From assembly GCA_964526565.1 (NCBI GenBank), contig CAZGMC010000001.1:62001-126000 (forward strand): a stretch of DNA of 64,000 nucleotides. Reading direction: 5' to 3'. Under the pieces are notes generated by a model that did no database searches, had not been told where the DNA came from, and was given only the letters and a program-made list of their open reading frames with translations. The DNA is from CAZGMC01 sp964526565 (GTDB lineage: Bacteria > Pseudomonadota > Alphaproteobacteria > DSM-16000 > Inquilinaceae). The position numbers and the translations under genes were made by a program. Shown here in pieces: positions 37,355 through 46,013 of the stretch (position 1 is its first letter; every line of letters starts with the position of its first letter).

Positions 37355-37893
37355 CGAAAGACACGCGCCATGATCCGCGCAAAACCTGTGGGCCGGCCGC
37401 GGCCATGACGCTGACCCGGTTCGAGTCGCTGATCGACGCCCATGGTGGGGCGGCGGAGCGCTGGCCGGCGGGCGAGCGCGATGCGGCCCTGGCGCTGCTT
37501 GCCCGGTCGCCGGCGGCACGGGTGATGCGGGAGACGGCGGCACGCCTGGACGCGCTGCTGGACCGGGCGCCGGCGGAGCCGCCGTCAGCGGCACTCGTCG
37601 AGAGAATCTTGGCGGCGGCCCCCGTTGCCGGGCCCGTTGCGGGGCCCGCGCCCGCGCTCGAAGCGCAGCATGGGCACGGGATCGGCGGCCGGCTTGCGGG
37701 GCTGGCGGGTCGGCTGTGGCCGGATATGCCGGTCTGGCAGCCGGCCGCGGCTCTGGCGACGGCGCTGCTGCTGGGATTGTCGGTCGGCTACACCGTGCAG
37801 CCATTCGACGGGGACGCGGGTCCGGCGATCAGCGGCGAGGGGACCGAGCTGCTGGCATTCGGCGTCCTGAGCGATGGGGAGGCCTCGCCATGA
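37351..37893 (+). CDS. Membrane protein, putative anti-sigma partner
   Basis: 180 residues starting in the sigma-factor stop (ATGA). N-terminal MTLTRFESLIDAHGGAAERWP is a soluble helical region; one hydrophobic segment near the C-terminus (WQPAAALATALLLGLSVG) and a periplasmic tail. No cysteine-rich zinc anti-sigma motif is visible. The anti-sigma role is inferred from position. Confidence 0.65.
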   Translation: MTKDTRHDPRKTCGPAAAMTLTRFESLIDAHGGAAERWPAGERDAALALLARSPAARVMRETAARLDALLDRAPAEPPSAALVERILAAAPVAGPVAGPAPALEAQHGHGIGGRLAGLAGRLWPDMPVWQPAAALATALLLGLSVGYTVQPFDGDAGPAISGEGTELLAFGVLSDGEASP

Positions 37894-38456
37894 CCGGCCC
37901 CGCGCCCGGCCCCGGCCCTGCGCCCGGCCCCGCAACTGCCCGGCGGCGCAATGGCTGGCGCAGCATCCTGCTCGTCGCGTCCCTGGCGCTGAACCTGTTC
38001 CTTGGCGGCATCATGATCGGCGGCTGGGCGGCCGGCGGCGGCGGCCTGGTGCTGCCGCCGTGGCAGCCCGGCGGCGGCCTGCGCGCCTTCCCGCGCCTGA
38101 TGGAGACGCTGCCGCCGGAGGCGCGGACCGAGGCGGCGGCCATCCTGGCGGAGCACCGCGCCGAAATCCGGCGCCGCTTGGTCGCGCTGCACCGGGCGCA
38201 GCAGGACGTGTTCACGGTCCTGACCAGCGAGAGCGCCGACCGCGCCACCCTGGAACGGGCCTTCGCCGCGGTGCGCGAGCGGATGTCAGAGGCCCAGGCG
38301 GCGGTCCAGGAGGCGCTGATCGACCTCAGCGTGCGCCTGCCGCCCGAGCAGCGGCGCGAGCTCGCCAATGCGGCGCGCGGCCTGCCGGGCGTGCACCGGC
38401 CGGGCCACGGCGGCCGCAGCGGCGGTCCGCCGTCACCGCCCGATACGGTGCCGTGA
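37890..38456 (+). CDS. Periplasmic metal-sensor-like protein (CnrX/ZraP-type)
   Basis: 188 residues overlapping the previous gene by four bases. One N-terminal helix (SILLVASLALNLFLGGIMIGG) then a helical hairpin (LPPEARTEAAAILAEHRAEIRRRL and a repeat of similar helices) as in heavy-metal resistance proteins. Few His and no Cys in the helices, so metal binding is uncertain. Confidence 0.65.
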   Translation: MTGPAPGPGPAPGPATARRRNGWRSILLVASLALNLFLGGIMIGGWAAGGGGLVLPPWQPGGGLRAFPRLMETLPPEARTEAAAILAEHRAEIRRRLVALHRAQQDVFTVLTSESADRATLERAFAAVRERMSEAQAAVQEALIDLSVRLPPEQRRELANAARGLPGVHRPGHGGRSGGPPSPPDTVP

Positions 38457-38545
38457 CATTGCGCCGCAGGGGCGGCCGTGGCACCGTTCTGTTTCTCCAC
38501 CACGAACGTCTCCACCACGAACAGGGCAGCAAGGGAGGACAGGCC

Positions 38546-39541
38546 ATGGCCGGAGGGTTTCGCGCGCTGGTGCTGGAGGAGCAGGACGGCAAGGTCTCCG
38601 CTTCTATCCGGGAGCTGACCGATGCCGACCTGCCTGAGGGCGACGTCACCGTCGCCGTCGACTATTCAGACCTCAACTACAAGGACGGCATGATCCTGAA
38701 CGGCATCGGCCGGCTGGTGCGACGCTATCCCCATGTGCCGGGCGTGGACTTCGCCGGCACCGTCACCGACTCCGCCCATCCGGACTTCAAGGCGGGCGAC
38801 AAGGTCGCGCTGACCGGCTGGCGGGTCGGCGAGAGCCACTGGGGCGGCTATGCCCAGCGCGCCCGCGTCAAGGGCGACTGGCTGCTGCACCTGCCGGACG
38901 GCTTCGACACGCAACACGCCATGGCCATGGGCACAGCCGGGTTCACCGCGGCGCTGGCGCTGCTGAAGCTCGAGGATCATGGCCTGACGCCGGAAGCCGA
39001 AGGCGAGCTGCTGGTCACCGGTGCCAGCGGCGGCGTCGGCAGCGTGGCGGTGGCGCTTGCCGCCCGCCGCGGCTACCAGGTCGCGGCCGCCACCGGGCGG
39101 GAGGAGACGCACGACTACCTGCGCTCCCTCGGCGCCGCCGTCATCGTCGACCGGCACGAGCTGTCGGACACGCCGATCAAGCCGCTCGACAAGGAGCGCT
39201 GGGCGGCGGCCATCGACAATGTCGGCTCGACCACGCTGGGCAAGGTGCTGAGCCAATTGCGCTATCGCGGCGCGGTGGCATCGTGCGGACTGGTCGGCGG
39301 CAACGAGCTGGCCGGAACGGTCATGCCGTTCCTGCTCCGCGGCGTGTCGCTGCTCGGTGTCGACAGCGTCCTGGCGCCGAAGCACGAGCGGAAAAAGGCC
39401 TGGGCGATGCTGGCCGAGCTGCCGACGCAACAGATCGACAGCATGATGCAGGTCGTGCCGCTGGCCAGGGCCATCCCCCTCGGCCATGACATCCTCAAGG
39501 GGCGCACCCGCGGCCGCGTCGTCATCGACGTCAATGCCTGA
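38546..39541 (+). CDS. acuI: Acryloyl-CoA reductase (NADPH), YhdH/AcuI family
   Basis: 331 residues behind aagggagg. MDR-family enzyme: DYSDLNYKDGMILNG, GVDFAGTV, VTGASGGVGSVAVALAARRG (NADPH loop) and the C-terminal GRVVIDV. Full family length (about 325-330). Reduces acryloyl-CoA to propionyl-CoA, protecting against the toxic electrophile. Confidence 0.92.
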   Translation: MAGGFRALVLEEQDGKVSASIRELTDADLPEGDVTVAVDYSDLNYKDGMILNGIGRLVRRYPHVPGVDFAGTVTDSAHPDFKAGDKVALTGWRVGESHWGGYAQRARVKGDWLLHLPDGFDTQHAMAMGTAGFTAALALLKLEDHGLTPEAEGELLVTGASGGVGSVAVALAARRGYQVAAATGREETHDYLRSLGAAVIVDRHELSDTPIKPLDKERWAAAIDNVGSTTLGKVLSQLRYRGAVASCGLVGGNELAGTVMPFLLRGVSLLGVDSVLAPKHERKKAWAMLAELPTQQIDSMMQVVPLARAIPLGHDILKGRTRGRVVIDVNA

Positions 39542-39548
39542 CCTTTCG

Positions 39549-39570
39549 GGCTTGCCGCTGGCCGCAAGCC
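39549..39570 (+). terminator. Hairpin after acuI
   Basis: ggcttgc (39549-39555) pairs with gcaagcc (39564-39570). No clear T-run, so weak. Confidence 0.4.
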
Positions 39571-39608
39571 TGCGCCATTAGTCATTCGTTGAGACATGGC
39601 GGTGCACC

Positions 39609-39872
39609 ATGGGAACCATGGTGAACCGTCCATGCTGCACTGGTGTGGCTCTCGGTGTCGTTCTGGCAGGGCTGGCGCTTGCCGGCTGCCAGTCGACGCC
39701 GGAGGAGCCGACCACGGCCCTGATCGGCCCGACGGGCGATCCGGTCCATTCCACCCCCGTGTACTGCTATCGCACCCTCGGATCGGTCGACTGCTACCGG
39801 GAGCCACTGCCGGGGCCGCCCAACCGGCTGGTCGGCGGATACATCCCTCACGGCGAAGTGGCGACGGATTGA
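39609..39872 (+). CDS. Small lipoprotein
   Basis: 87 residues. The signal VALGVVLAGLALAGC ends in the lipobox LAGC. The mature part is short with YCYRTLGSVDCY. Function unknown; outer-membrane attachment likely. Confidence 0.7.
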   Translation: MGTMVNRPCCTGVALGVVLAGLALAGCQSTPEEPTTALIGPTGDPVHSTPVYCYRTLGSVDCYREPLPGPPNRLVGGYIPHGEVATD

Positions 39873-40052
39873 GGCTCTAGAGTCGATTTTCCGTCTATCT
39901 TGTGCAGGCTGAAATTGCATGCCTCGCTGAGAGAATTCTGATATTCTGTTGATATGCTCTAGTATAAAGACGCTGCAGATGTCCTGCCGTCGGGCAGAGG
40001 TCGGTCCTGCGCCGTCCATCCTGCCATCACGCGAGTCCTGACGAAGCCGCAC

Positions 40053-41897
40053 ATGCACGATGGTCAGTCAGCCCATCAGCGGAGTCTCTTGCGCCGGCTC
40101 AAGCTGTTCGGTGTGATCGCGGCAGCCGTCATGATCGGCCTGCTGGGGCTGACCGGCTGGCAGGACTATCACGCGCGCATCGTCAGCGCCCAAAGCCAGT
40201 GCCTGGTCGCGGTGCGCACCCTGGCCAGTCACGAGGCCCGCCGCTTCCAGGCCGCGGATGTCGCGCTGGCCCAGCTCGCCGACCGCCTGACGGAGATCAT
40301 GCGCATCGGCGATCCGCCCGCCGTGGTCGTGCGTGGCCTGCTGGCGGCCACGGCCGACAGCCAGCCGATCCTGCGCAGCATCGCCTTCGACACGACCGAC
40401 GGCCGCCGTGTCGCCCACTCGGCCGGCCCTGTCGGTACGGTGCTCGACTGGCCGCGCCTGGACGAGGCGTTCCTGCGCAACCTCGTCGTTCAGGACCCGG
40501 CCAGGCTGGTCTTCCTGAGCCCGCCCGCCGGCGAGAGGCGGGGCATGGCGGGGGCACGCACCGTGGCGGCACCGGACGACGGCGTGGCCGGCGTGCTGGT
40601 GGTGGATCTCGTCGCCGAGGTCTTCGTCCAGTTCTATGGCCTGGCCGGCCAGGAACTGCCGCTTGAGGTCGCCCTGCTTTCGGCCGACGGCCGGATCATG
40701 GCGGCCAGCGCCGATTTTCCGGGCAGGAACCCCGCCGGACCAGGGCGCGAACTGTCGGGGACCATTGCACTGCCGCCGCCAGGCGCGCCGGCCGGGACCT
40801 TTCCGGTAACCGTGGCCGGAGAGGACGTCGTGGCGGCCGTCATGGCCGTGCCCGGATGGCCGTTCATCGTCATGGCGGTGACCAGCCGCGGTCCGCTGCT
40901 GTGGGACTGGTACCTGATCGTGGGTCTGCTGGCCGTGGCCGGCCTGTTCATCGTCGGCGTCGTCACCGTCGCCGTTCGGGTCATGTCGGGCAATATCGGC
41001 CGGTTGCTGGAGACGGAGGAGGCGCTGCGCCAGCGGGTCGTCGATCTTGAGATCAGCAAGCTGCGCCTGCAGCGGCAGGGCGAGGAGGTCGCCGCTCTGG
41101 CCGACCAGCTCTATCTCGCCCGCGAGGAGGCGGTGGCCGCTCGCTGCGCTGCCGACACGGCCAATCAGGCCAAGTCGGAATTCCTGGCGCGCATGAGCCA
41201 TGAGCTGCGCACGCCGCTCAACGCGATCCTGGGTTTCTCCGAAATCATGAAGGAAAGCGAAGGGTTTGCCGAGACGGCTGAGACGTTCACGCAGTATGCC
41301 TGCGACATCCATGACAGCGGCGTCCATCTGCTTGCCGTCATCAACGACATCCTTGATCTGGCGAAGGTCGAGGCGGGCCGGATGGAGCTGGCCGAGGAGC
41401 CGGTCGATCTCGCCTATGCGGCCCGTTCCATGACGCGCCTGGTGCGCGAAACGGCGCGGCGCCGCGGACTGGCGGTGGAGACGCGGATCCCGCCCCAGGT
41501 CCCGCGCATCCGCAGCGATCAGCGGGTCGTCAAGCAGATGCTGCTCAACCTGCTATCGAACTCGCTGAAGTTCACACCCAGCGGCGGCACCATCACCATA
41601 GCCATCGCGCGTCGCGACGGCGGGGTCGAGGTGACGGTGCGCGACACCGGCATCGGCATTGCCGAGGAGCATTTCGCCAAGGTCCTCGAGCCGTTCGGCC
41701 AGGTGACGCAGCATGGCGAGGAGCGGGTCGAGGGCACCGGTCTTGGTCTGCCCCTGGTCAAGTCCTTTATCGAGGCCCAGGCTGGCCGCTTCACTCTGGA
41801 AAGCGAGGTCGGCCGCGGCACGACGGTGACCTTGTGGTTTCCGCCTGACCGCGTGCTGAATGGCGGCGATTCGTCGGCGCTGCGGGCGACCGGCTGA
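40053..41897 (+). CDS. Two-transmembrane sensor histidine kinase
   Basis: 614 residues. TM helices about 18-36 and 284-308 enclose a ~245-residue periplasmic sensor (dCache-like). Then a coiled coil (about 318-375), HisKA with His383 in ARMSHELRTPLNAILGFSEI, and HATPase_c with NSLKFTPSGG, DTGIGIAEEHF and GTGLGLPLV. No receiver domain and no adjacent response regulator, so the partner is encoded elsewhere. Confidence 0.93.
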   Translation: MHDGQSAHQRSLLRRLKLFGVIAAAVMIGLLGLTGWQDYHARIVSAQSQCLVAVRTLASHEARRFQAADVALAQLADRLTEIMRIGDPPAVVVRGLLAATADSQPILRSIAFDTTDGRRVAHSAGPVGTVLDWPRLDEAFLRNLVVQDPARLVFLSPPAGERRGMAGARTVAAPDDGVAGVLVVDLVAEVFVQFYGLAGQELPLEVALLSADGRIMAASADFPGRNPAGPGRELSGTIALPPPGAPAGTFPVTVAGEDVVAAVMAVPGWPFIVMAVTSRGPLLWDWYLIVGLLAVAGLFIVGVVTVAVRVMSGNIGRLLETEEALRQRVVDLEISKLRLQRQGEEVAALADQLYLAREEAVAARCAADTANQAKSEFLARMSHELRTPLNAILGFSEIMKESEGFAETAETFTQYACDIHDSGVHLLAVINDILDLAKVEAGRMELAEEPVDLAYAARSMTRLVRETARRRGLAVETRIPPQVPRIRSDQRVVKQMLLNLLSNSLKFTPSGGTITIAIARRDGGVEVTVRDTGIGIAEEHFAKVLEPFGQVTQHGEERVEGTGLGLPLVKSFIEAQAGRFTLESEVGRGTTVTLWFPPDRVLNGGDSSALRATG

Positions 41898-41900
41898 GCG

Positions 41901-41926
41901 CTGCCGGTTCGGGCCCCGGCCGGCAG
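41901..41926 (+). terminator. Hairpin after the histidine kinase
   Basis: ctgccgg (41901-41907) mirrors ccggcag (41920-41926). No T-run. Confidence 0.35.
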
Positions 41927-41983
41927 ACGTGCGGCATCGCTGCGGGCGACTTCGCGGCGCTGCCGTTCCATATGCTCGGCGCC

Positions 41984-42437
41984 ATGTCCCGATCACCAAC
42001 ACATCCGGCCGAAGCAGAGGAGGTGTTCCTTGGCGAGGTCGCCTCGCCTGGCCTCTCGTTCGGCACCGTGTTCGTGCACCGGCGTGCGGCGCCGCCGGGT
42101 GCCGGCCGCCGCGCTCATGATCGACCGTTTCGAGCCCGACTTGCTGTCGATCGGCAGCAACGACCTGCTGCATTACGTGACCGCGGCCGGCCGCGACAAC
42201 GCCGCCGTCACGTCGCTGCTCGACCCCTCCAACCCGGCCATGATCGAACTGGTGCAACGGGTGCTGGACCATGCCGGCCGTGCCGGGCTGCCGGTCGGGG
42301 TCTGCGGCGACATGGCGGCGCGGCCGGACGCGCTGGCGCTGCTGCTCGACTTCGGCGTCACCGAGGTATCGGTCTCAGCCGCTGCCGTCGGCCGGGTCAA
42401 GCAGGCCATCGTGCGCCATGGAGGCTGCGGCGGCTGA
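41984..42437 (+). pseudogene. Phosphoenolpyruvate-protein phosphotransferase (PtsI/PtsP) remnant
   Basis: The start reads MSRSPTHPAEAEEVFLGEVA then SPGLSFGTVFVHRRAAPPGAG, the normal N-terminus of enzyme I. Immediately after, in another frame, comes DRFEPDLLSIGSNDLLHYV and GVCGDMAARPDALALLLDFG, the C-terminal PEP-binding region of the same enzyme. Roughly 400 central residues, including the active-site His domain, are missing and the two ends are out of frame. A product from an internal start near 42030 would lack phosphotransfer activity. Confidence 0.75.
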
Positions 42438-42484
42438 GCCACAGGCCGCCCTGCGCTCAGACGCCTGCGCTCAGGCGCCCGTGC

Positions 42485-43864
42485 TCACACGACAGTCCGC
42501 TCGTACTCCCTGGCGTCCTGGAAGTCGGCGCCGCGCGTGTCGGCGTTGGCGAACACGGCGCCGGTGATGTCGGTGCCGGTGAAGCGGGCCTGCCGCAGGT
42601 CGGCGCCGCGGAAGTTGACGAAGCGAAGGGACGCTTGCGAGAAGTCGGCCTGTTGCAGGCAGGCGCCTTCCATGTCGGCGTTGTCCAGGATGGCGTTGCC
42701 GAAATTGGTCGGCCAGGGGAATTCGCGGACGCCGACGATGACCATGGCGCGGCCGTCGGCGCCGCGGAAGTCGGCTCGCGAGAGCACGCCATAACCGAAA
42801 TTGGCGCCGCGCAGCTTCGCCTCGACGAACGAGGCATCCATGCAGTTGGCGCTGTCGAACTGGGCCATGGACAGGTTGCTGCGGACGAACCCGGTGGCGA
42901 CCATCAGTGCCCGGCTGAAGTCGCCGGCAGACAGCTCGAACTCGTCGAAGCTGTTCCTGGACAGGTCGAAGCCGGAGAAGTCGGCGCGCCGGCCACGCTT
43001 GCCCAGCGACAGGATCCAGGCGAGATGCCCCTTGATGATGTCCTGCAGAGAACCGTCGAGACTGGCGAGCGAGCGCGGCAGAATGGCCTTGGACACGTCG
43101 CAGTTCTCGAAGGTCGTCTCGTCGAAGACCGCGGCGTTCAGATCGGCCTGGTCCAGGTTGACGTCGGCCAGGTTGGCGCCGCGCAGGATCGCGCCATGCA
43201 GCACCGAGCCGCTGAGGTTGGCGCCGGACAGGTCGGCGCCCTCGAACTGCACGCCGCGCAGGATGCAGCCCGACAGGTCGGCGCCGGTCAGCTGGCTGTC
43301 GCGCAGAATGGCGTTGGTCAGGTCGGTGGCGCGCAGGGTGTCGCCGCCCAGCCTGGCGCCGGTCAGGTCGGCGCCACGCAGGCTGGCGCCGCCGTCGGCC
43401 CCCTTGTTGAGGCGCAGCAGGTCGCCGGACGCGTTCTTCTGCATCAGGGCGCCGCGGCGCGCGTCGGCCTTGATCATCGTGGCGCGCTCCAGGTTGGAGC
43501 CGCGCAGGATGGCGCCGCGCAGGTCGGCCCCGGTCAGATCGCACTGGCGCATGTCGCAGTGGCGCAGGTCGGCGCCAAACAGGCTGGCTCGCTGCAGCCT
43601 GGCACCGGCGAAGCAGCCCTCCGTAAGGCGGGCGCCGCGCAGCTCGCCCTCGCTCAGGTCGCGGCCGGTGAAGTCCAACCCGATGGCATTGCACAGGGCG
43701 ATGTTGAGTCGCTGGCCGCCCGGCTTGCCGCACAGGAACCGGCCATGCAGTGTGGCCAGCTCCGCCAGGGTCGTCTGGTCGATGCTGCCGACCTGCTCGG
43801 CCAGCCATTCGGCGGACGTGAGCCTGCGCGTCAGCCAATTGTCGGATGTCTGCCTGGACGTCAT
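42485..43864 (-). CDS. Large pentapeptide-repeat protein
   Basis: 459 residues built almost entirely from A(D/N)LxG-type repeats (for example LTGADLRGAILRGSNLERA and ADLSGANLSGSVLHGA), in two blocks separated at about 265-300 by a non-repeat linker (SLQDIIKGHLAWILSLGKRG). N-terminal 70 residues are non-repeat. Such right-handed beta-helices can mimic DNA and protect gyrase, but nothing here proves that role. No signal peptide, so cytoplasmic. Confidence 0.9.
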   Translation of the reverse strand: MTSRQTSDNWLTRRLTSAEWLAEQVGSIDQTTLAELATLHGRFLCGKPGGQRLNIALCNAIGLDFTGRDLSEGELRGARLTEGCFAGARLQRASLFGADLRHCDMRQCDLTGADLRGAILRGSNLERATMIKADARRGALMQKNASGDLLRLNKGADGGASLRGADLTGARLGGDTLRATDLTNAILRDSQLTGADLSGCILRGVQFEGADLSGANLSGSVLHGAILRGANLADVNLDQADLNAAVFDETTFENCDVSKAILPRSLASLDGSLQDIIKGHLAWILSLGKRGRRADFSGFDLSRNSFDEFELSAGDFSRALMVATGFVRSNLSMAQFDSANCMDASFVEAKLRGANFGYGVLSRADFRGADGRAMVIVGVREFPWPTNFGNAILDNADMEGACLQQADFSQASLRFVNFRGADLRQARFTGTDITGAVFANADTRGADFQDAREYERTVV

Positions 43865-43965
43865 CGGGGCCTCGCCGGGGCGCCGGCGGCCGCCGGTGCA
43901 GTCCCGCCGCCGCCATGATGGCGCAGATCGCTTACGGGTCCGTTAAGCCGGCGACGGTGCAGGGC

Positions 43966-44065
43966 NNNNNNNNNNNNNNNNNNNNNNNNNNNNNNNNNNN
44001 NNNNNNNNNNNNNNNNNNNNNNNNNNNNNNNNNNNNNNNNNNNNNNNNNNNNNNNNNNNNNNNNN
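43966..44065. other. 100-N assembly gap
   Basis: Lies in the intergenic space between the pentapeptide gene and phnF. The visible flanks (gacggtgcagggc and gcagtactcagg) show no tandem repeat, unlike the other two gaps. Genes could be hidden here. Confidence 0.95.
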
Positions 44066-44072
44066 GCAGTAC

Positions 44073-44816
44073 TCAGGTCTCGACGACGAGCTGGATGCGG
44101 TCGCTGGCGAAGCGGGTCAGGCCGTATTCGATGGGGCGGCCGTGTGCATCGACGCTGATGCTCTCGGTGACCAGCACCGGGCGGGTCTTGGGCAGGTGCA
44201 GGTAGCGGGCGTCCTCCGCCGAGGGCATGCGCGCCGTGATGCGGGTCACCTTGCGAAAGTACTCCTGGATGCCGAGCCGCCGCAGCGCTGCCGTGATCGA
44301 CCGGGTCTCGCGAAAGGCTTCAATGATGCCCTCGGCCCGCGTCTTCGGGTAATAGCGCGACGAGATCAACAGCCGCTGCCCGTCGGCCTCGCCGACCGAG
44401 TCGACGACGATGGTCGGTTCACCGGGCGGCACCTCCAGGGCCGCAGCGACGGTTGCGTCGGCCGGGACCTCGACGCCGCGCAGGAAGGTGGAGCCCGGCG
44501 TGCGGCTCTGCCGCGTCAGGTTCTCGCTGAACCGGGTGCGCCGGCCCAGCGCATAGTCGATGACATTGTCGTGAACGAAGGTGCCGCGGCCCTGCTCGAT
44601 GCGAATCAGGCCGTGCTCCTGCAGCGACGCCAGGGCGCGGCGGATGGTGTGGCGGTTGACGCCGAACCGGTCGACCAGCGCCTGCTCGGTCGGCATGCGG
44701 CTGCCCTGCGGCAGGACGCCGGCCGTCATCTCGCTGCGCAGGATCTCCTCGATCTGGCGCCACAGGGCGACACCGTTGCCGCGGTTCAGATCGCTCATGA
44801 GCGTCGTGAATACCAT
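44073..44816 (-). CDS. phnF: GntR/HutC-family regulator PhnF
   Basis: About 248 residues (other in-frame starts: GTG 44837, ATG 44798). Winged-helix DNA-binding part at the N-terminus (MPTEQALVDRFGVNRHTIRRAL) and a C-terminal UTRA ligand domain (ERP-like STFLRGVEVP..., GEPTIVVDSVGEADGQ). Divergent from phnG, so probably the repressor of the C-P lyase operon. Confidence 0.9.
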   Translation of the reverse strand: MVFTTLMSDLNRGNGVALWRQIEEILRSEMTAGVLPQGSRMPTEQALVDRFGVNRHTIRRALASLQEHGLIRIEQGRGTFVHDNVIDYALGRRTRFSENLTRQSRTPGSTFLRGVEVPADATVAAALEVPPGEPTIVVDSVGEADGQRLLISSRYYPKTRAEGIIEAFRETRSITAALRRLGIQEYFRKVTRITARMPSAEDARYLHLPKTRPVLVTESISVDAHGRPIEYGLTRFASDRIQLVVET

Positions 44817-44889
44817 CGAAACGAAAATTTCACGCACCGGCGCTTGGCCATCGACCCGCCGCAGGCGTATCAGGACCCAACCCCATGTA

Positions 44890-44903
44890 GATGTCTAGAC
44901 CAA
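44890..44903. promoter_or_regulatory. Candidate PhnF operator
   Basis: The phnF-phnG space contains atgtctagaccaa with the 8-bp palindrome gtctagac (44893-44900). It resembles the TGG-N-T-A-N-A-CCA type half-sites reported for mycobacterial PhnF and other HutC-type regulators. Only one clear copy is seen. Confidence 0.4.
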
Positions 44904-44918
44904 TTTTGTGACAGATCG

Positions 44919-45404
44919 ATGCAGCAGGACGGCGCCACCCCGTCGACCGACCCCCAGATCGCGGCCCAGATCGCGGCGCGGCAGCGCTGGATGAGCGTGC
45001 TGGCCAAGGCGGATCCGGAGCGTCTGGAGGCGGGCTGGGCATCGCTGCCGGAGCGCCCGGCCTACGACGTGCTGCGCCCGCCGGAGATTGGCCTGGTCAT
45101 GGTGCGCGGCCGCATGGGCGGTGCCGGACAGCCGTTCAACCTGGGCGAAATGACCATGACGCGCTGTGCCGTCCGCCTGTGCGGCGGCGCCGTCGGCTTC
45201 GGCCACGTCGCCGGGCGCCGGCCGCGGCAGGCGGAGCTGGCCGCCGTGTTCGATGCCCTGCTGCAGGACCCGGCGCGGCGCCCGGCGCTGGAGGCGGCCG
45301 TGGTGGCACCGATCGAGCGGGAACTGGCGGCACGGCGCGCCGCCGCGGCGGCCCAGGCGGCGGCCACGCGCGTCGAGTTCTTCACCATGGTCCGGGGGGA
45401 GTGA
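44919..45404 (+). CDS. phnG: C-P lyase subunit PhnG
   Basis: 161 residues. RWMSVLAKADPERLEAGWAS and the C-terminal RVEFFTMVRGE are typical. With PhnH, PhnI, PhnJ it forms the C-P lyase core. Overlaps phnH by GTGATG. Confidence 0.93.
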   Translation: MQQDGATPSTDPQIAAQIAARQRWMSVLAKADPERLEAGWASLPERPAYDVLRPPEIGLVMVRGRMGGAGQPFNLGEMTMTRCAVRLCGGAVGFGHVAGRRPRQAELAAVFDALLQDPARRPALEAAVVAPIERELAARRAAAAAQAAATRVEFFTMVRGE

Positions 45405-46009
45405 TGGCCGGCCCCGTGACGCTGGCCGGAGCGCATGGGCTGGGGCCGGGCTTCGCCGATCCGGTCCTGGACGCCCAGCGCACCTTCCGCGCCGTGCTCG
45501 ACGCCATGGCGCGGCCGGGGACGGTGCACCGGCTGGCCGGTGCCCCGCATGGGCCGGCGCCGCTGGCTGCCGCGACGGTGGCGGTCTGCCTGACGCTCGT
45601 CGACCTGGATACGCCTGTGTGGGCCGATGCGGCGGCCGCCCCGGCGCTCGACTACCTGCGCTTTCACTGCGGATGCCCGGCGGCCGGGCCGGACAGCGCG
45701 GCGTTCGCGCTGATCGCCGATGCCCGTGCGCTGCCGGCGCTCGACATGGTCCCGGTCGGGCTGCCCGAATACCCGGACCGCTCGGCGACGCTGATCATCC
45801 AGGTTGCCGGGCTGACGCCGGGGCAGGGACGGCGGCTGACCGGGCCGGGAGTCGACGGCGCGGCGCGGCTCGCCATCGCCGGCCTGGACGAGCGGTTCTG
45901 GCCGGCCTGGGCAGACAACCTCGCGCTGTTCCCGCTCGGCTTCGACGTCATATTCACGTCTGGCGACCAGGTTGCCGCGCTGCCCCGCACGACGCGCGTG
46001 GAGGCGTGA
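45404..46009 (+). CDS. phnH: C-P lyase subunit PhnH
   Basis: 201 residues from the ATG overlapping the phnG stop. GFADPVLDAQRTFRAVLDAM and the C-terminal LFPLGFDVIFTSGDQVAALP are PhnH hallmarks. Dimeric core subunit. Confidence 0.93.
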   Translation: MAGPVTLAGAHGLGPGFADPVLDAQRTFRAVLDAMARPGTVHRLAGAPHGPAPLAAATVAVCLTLVDLDTPVWADAAAAPALDYLRFHCGCPAAGPDSAAFALIADARALPALDMVPVGLPEYPDRSATLIIQVAGLTPGQGRRLTGPGVDGAARLAIAGLDERFWPAWADNLALFPLGFDVIFTSGDQVAALPRTTRVEA

Positions 46010-46013
46010 GCCC

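Noticed and set aside
41972..43918. Long plus-strand frame rich in GQVGA across the pentapeptide gene
   Set aside because: It is the complement of the pentapeptide repeats; only its first ~40 codons are real (ptsI remnant).
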